A stretch of 47,090 nucleotides of DNA from an uncultured Pelagibacteraceae bacterium (GTDB lineage Bacteria > Pseudomonadota > Alphaproteobacteria > Pelagibacterales > Pelagibacteraceae), in NCBI GenBank assembly GCA_902573235.1, contig CACGIZ010000007.1, forward strand, positions 1 to 47,090, in the 5' to 3' direction. Positions 45,429 through 47,090 of this stretch are shown here, piece after piece. The notes beneath the pieces were generated by a model. The model was not told where the DNA came from and did not search any database. It was given only the letters and a program-made list of their open reading frames with translations. The position numbers and the translations under genes were made by a program. The first letter of the stretch is position 1, and every line of letters begins with the position of its first letter.

Positions 45429-46625
45429 ATGTATAATAAAAAAATTGAATTAAATAGTAATACAAATTTTTTTATATTCATAATTCTAGTTCCATGCATT
45501 TATTTAAGAAGTTTTGATTCAATGATGCCTTTTAATGAAACTCAATACTTATTTAATTATGAATTTGAATTTCTCAAAAGGGGTTTTTTAGGAGAAATTT
45601 TAAGATTAACATTCGATGAGGTAAATACCCAAATAATATATTTTTTTTCACAATTTTTTTTAATTTTACTTTTAATTATCTTATATAAAAAATTCTTTTT
45701 AGATTTTAATAGAAAAAGTAATGTCTATAAATTAATTTTTTCAATTACTGTAATTACCAGTCCCCTAACACTTCAACATTTTATAGTTGATATTGGAAGG
45801 CAAGATATTGTAAATTTAGTAATTACTTTTCAAGCATTATTCCTTATAGATAAACTTCACAAAAGAAACTTTTTTTTAGCGTCGTTAATATTATTTATTT
45901 CTTCTATTATGCTTTTAATTCATGAAGTAAGTTTTTTTCTATTTATCCCTATGATTTTTGGTTTTTGGTTTTATAAAAGTTCATATAAGAACATATTAAA
46001 TCTACAATTTTTATTATTTTTATTCATAATTTTAATAACTGCTTTGATATCCACCCATGGATTATCCTCAAAATTTTCTTACATCGAACTTAATAAATAT
46101 ATGCTTGAAAAATATATTTTCACTGTCGAAACTGAAAAAGCAGTTTTTTTTAAATCAGATACATTAATGGTATTGTTTCGAGATCTTTTCAATAGTTACG
46201 ATCCAAATGTAGAACATGGGATTATTGGTGATACGATAAAACATACTTTTAAGACACGTGTATTAATAAATAACGTTTTAATATTAACTCTTATGTCACC
46301 TATTTTTTTTATAGTTTACAAATTATATAGCGAATTTTTGAAGGTATCTAATTTTAAAACAAAAATACTTTTAATTTCAGCCTTATCGCCAACATTTATG
46401 TTCTTTCTAGGATATGATCATTTGAGATGGTACTCGATAATATTTACGAATATTTTTATTGTTATTTTTTATCTTAGTAATCAAAAAAGTATTTATAAAA
46501 AAATTATTTTAGAGAATGTAAAAAAATATAAAAGATTATATTTGTATTTAATACCTGCATCATTTTTATTAGGTCCAGCTGGGCATGTTACCACTTTTGA
46601 TATACTAGCTAATTTTGTTTATTAG
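45429..46625 (+). CDS. Polytopic membrane protein (EpsG/GT-C-like) of unknown function
   Basis: 398 residues with about nine to ten hydrophobic helices. Motif-like parts are LKRGFLGEILRLTFDE in the first loop, DIGRQDIVNLVITF, LIHEVSFFLFIP and a late FFLGYDHLRWYSIIF. The RGFLGE and charged first-loop pattern and the late D-H-x-RW recall EpsG-like or Wzy-like polysaccharide proteins, but the match is loose. Strongly AT-rich. The 3' end overlaps a convergent partial gene by 17 bases. Confidence 0.6.
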   Translation: MYNKKIELNSNTNFFIFIILVPCIYLRSFDSMMPFNETQYLFNYEFEFLKRGFLGEILRLTFDEVNTQIIYFFSQFFLILLLIILYKKFFLDFNRKSNVYKLIFSITVITSPLTLQHFIVDIGRQDIVNLVITFQALFLIDKLHKRNFFLASLILFISSIMLLIHEVSFFLFIPMIFGFWFYKSSYKNILNLQFLLFLFIILITALISTHGLSSKFSYIELNKYMLEKYIFTVETEKAVFFKSDTLMVLFRDLFNSYDPNVEHGIIGDTIKHTFKTRVLINNVLILTLMSPIFFIVYKLYSEFLKVSNFKTKILLISALSPTFMFFLGYDHLRWYSIIFTNIFIVIFYLSNQKSIYKKIILENVKKYKRLYLYLIPASFLLGPAGHVTTFDILANFVY

Positions 46626-47090
46626 AAAAAAAATATACATCAATTAAATCTTCGAAGTGAATTCTATATTTATTTTTAAAAGAAGGTGGGGTATCAGAAA
46701 ATAAAATAACTAAATCATCTTTTTTCATTCTTTTAATTAATCTTGAAATACTTTTATTGAAATAAAATTGATTATTATAGATATGACAAAACTGTTCGCT
46801 TAAATTTAAAGGAAAGTTTTGTTTACAATTAATAAAAGGTTTTTCATAAAATTTTGATGTGGGTATATGATTATTTAAAGTTAAAAATAAAACAAAATTA
46901 TTATCTTCTTGAGATAATATTTTTTCAATGTTGTCTAAGATTTCATAGTCACATATGCCAGAAAAATATTGATCACAAACTTTTAAATTTAATTTTAATA
47001 AATCTTCCTTAAAAAATGTTTGATCAAAAAAACTTTTATATCTTTTTCTGTTATAAAATTTTTCGTTGTGTGAATGGATATAAACAAGAC
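46609..47090 (-). CDS. Sulfatase / phosphoethanolamine-transferase-like protein, C-terminal part (5' end outside window)
   Basis: An open minus-strand frame runs from the window edge (first whole codon at 47088) to a TAG at 46611-46609, 159 residues, with no start because the gene continues past the edge. Readable features: LVYIHSHNEKF, two Cys in KVCDQYFSGICDYE, then NNFVLFLTLNNHIPTSKFYEKP, an INC, LSEQFCHIYNNQFYFNKSISRLIKRM and LVILFSDTPPSFK. This order matches the alkaline-phosphatase fold of lipid A or teichoic phosphotransferases (fxTLxxHxP ... SxDHGE), but the usual DHGE is replaced by DTPP. Surface-sugar modification is likely. The assignment rests on this partial pattern. Confidence 0.6.
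   Translation of the reverse strand, partial: LVYIHSHNEKFYNRKRYKSFFDQTFFKEDLLKLNLKVCDQYFSGICDYEILDNIEKILSQEDNNFVLFLTLNNHIPTSKFYEKPFINCKQNFPLNLSEQFCHIYNNQFYFNKSISRLIKRMKKDDLVILFSDTPPSFKNKYRIHFEDLIDVYFFSNKQN

Overview
The window looks like a chromosome segment of a SAR11-type (Pelagibacterales) marine alphaproteobacterium. The grounds are very AT-rich DNA, extremely short or overlapping gene junctions, a circularly permuted two-piece tmRNA gene of the alphaproteobacterial kind, flavin-dependent ThyX, and class I IlvC followed by LeuA and a cell-shape operon. The species call is inference from gene content and composition; no database search was made.

Layout. 1-2360: pyruvate, phosphate dikinase, cut by the left edge. 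2509-3006 (-): GNAT acetyltransferase. About 3080-3330 (-): permuted tmRNA (ssrA), promoter-to-promoter with thyX (3382-4329). 4391-7508: a very AT-rich glycan/membrane group (GT-C-like membrane protein, DPM1-like glycosyltransferase, FkbM methyltransferase). 7489-8313 (-): Mrp-type P-loop ATPase, divergent from hflK-hflC-DUF2065-Do protease-miaA (8364-12853). 12907-16260: ilvB-ilvH-ilvC. 16338-23682: leuA joined without a gap to mreB-mreC-mreD-mrdA-rodA. 23734-28781: an amino-acid/acyl-metabolism string (DadA-like oxidase, EamA transporter, 2-hydroxyacid dehydrogenase, HDAC-like deacetylase, MsrB, two small membrane proteins). 28782-32952 (-): two autotransporter-like outer-membrane proteins in tandem. 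33116-42695: pilT followed by a minor-pilin operon (FimT-, PilV-, PilW-, PilX-like, a secreted protein of unknown function, and a 1611-residue PilY1). 42700-43664 (-): prepilin peptidase PilD and a coupled small membrane protein. 43828-46625: GAF-PP2C phosphatase, a small anchored protein and a polytopic membrane protein. 46609-47090 (-): C-terminal part of a sulfatase/phosphoethanolamine-transferase-like protein, cut by the right edge.

How it fits together. The left half is core metabolism, membrane quality control and the elongasome. The right half (28.8-43.7 kb) is a surface module: retraction ATPase, initiating minor pilins, tip adhesin PilY1, the prepilin peptidase, and two autotransporters sharing the pilT intergenic region. 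No pilB, pilC, pilM-Q or major pilin is visible here, so the rest of the pilus machine must be elsewhere.

The most unusual items are: a PilY1 whose von Willebrand A domain appears interrupted by about 365 residues of NHL-like propeller sequence; an autotransporter whose passenger is a five-repeat beta-propeller; a secreted protein occupying the slot before pilY1; two strong palindromes in pilus-region intergenic DNA; and an Mrp ATPase without its CxxC iron-sulfur motif. No CRISPR array, insertion sequence, prophage, tRNA or rRNA gene was seen. No gene-free stretch exceeds about 300 bases.
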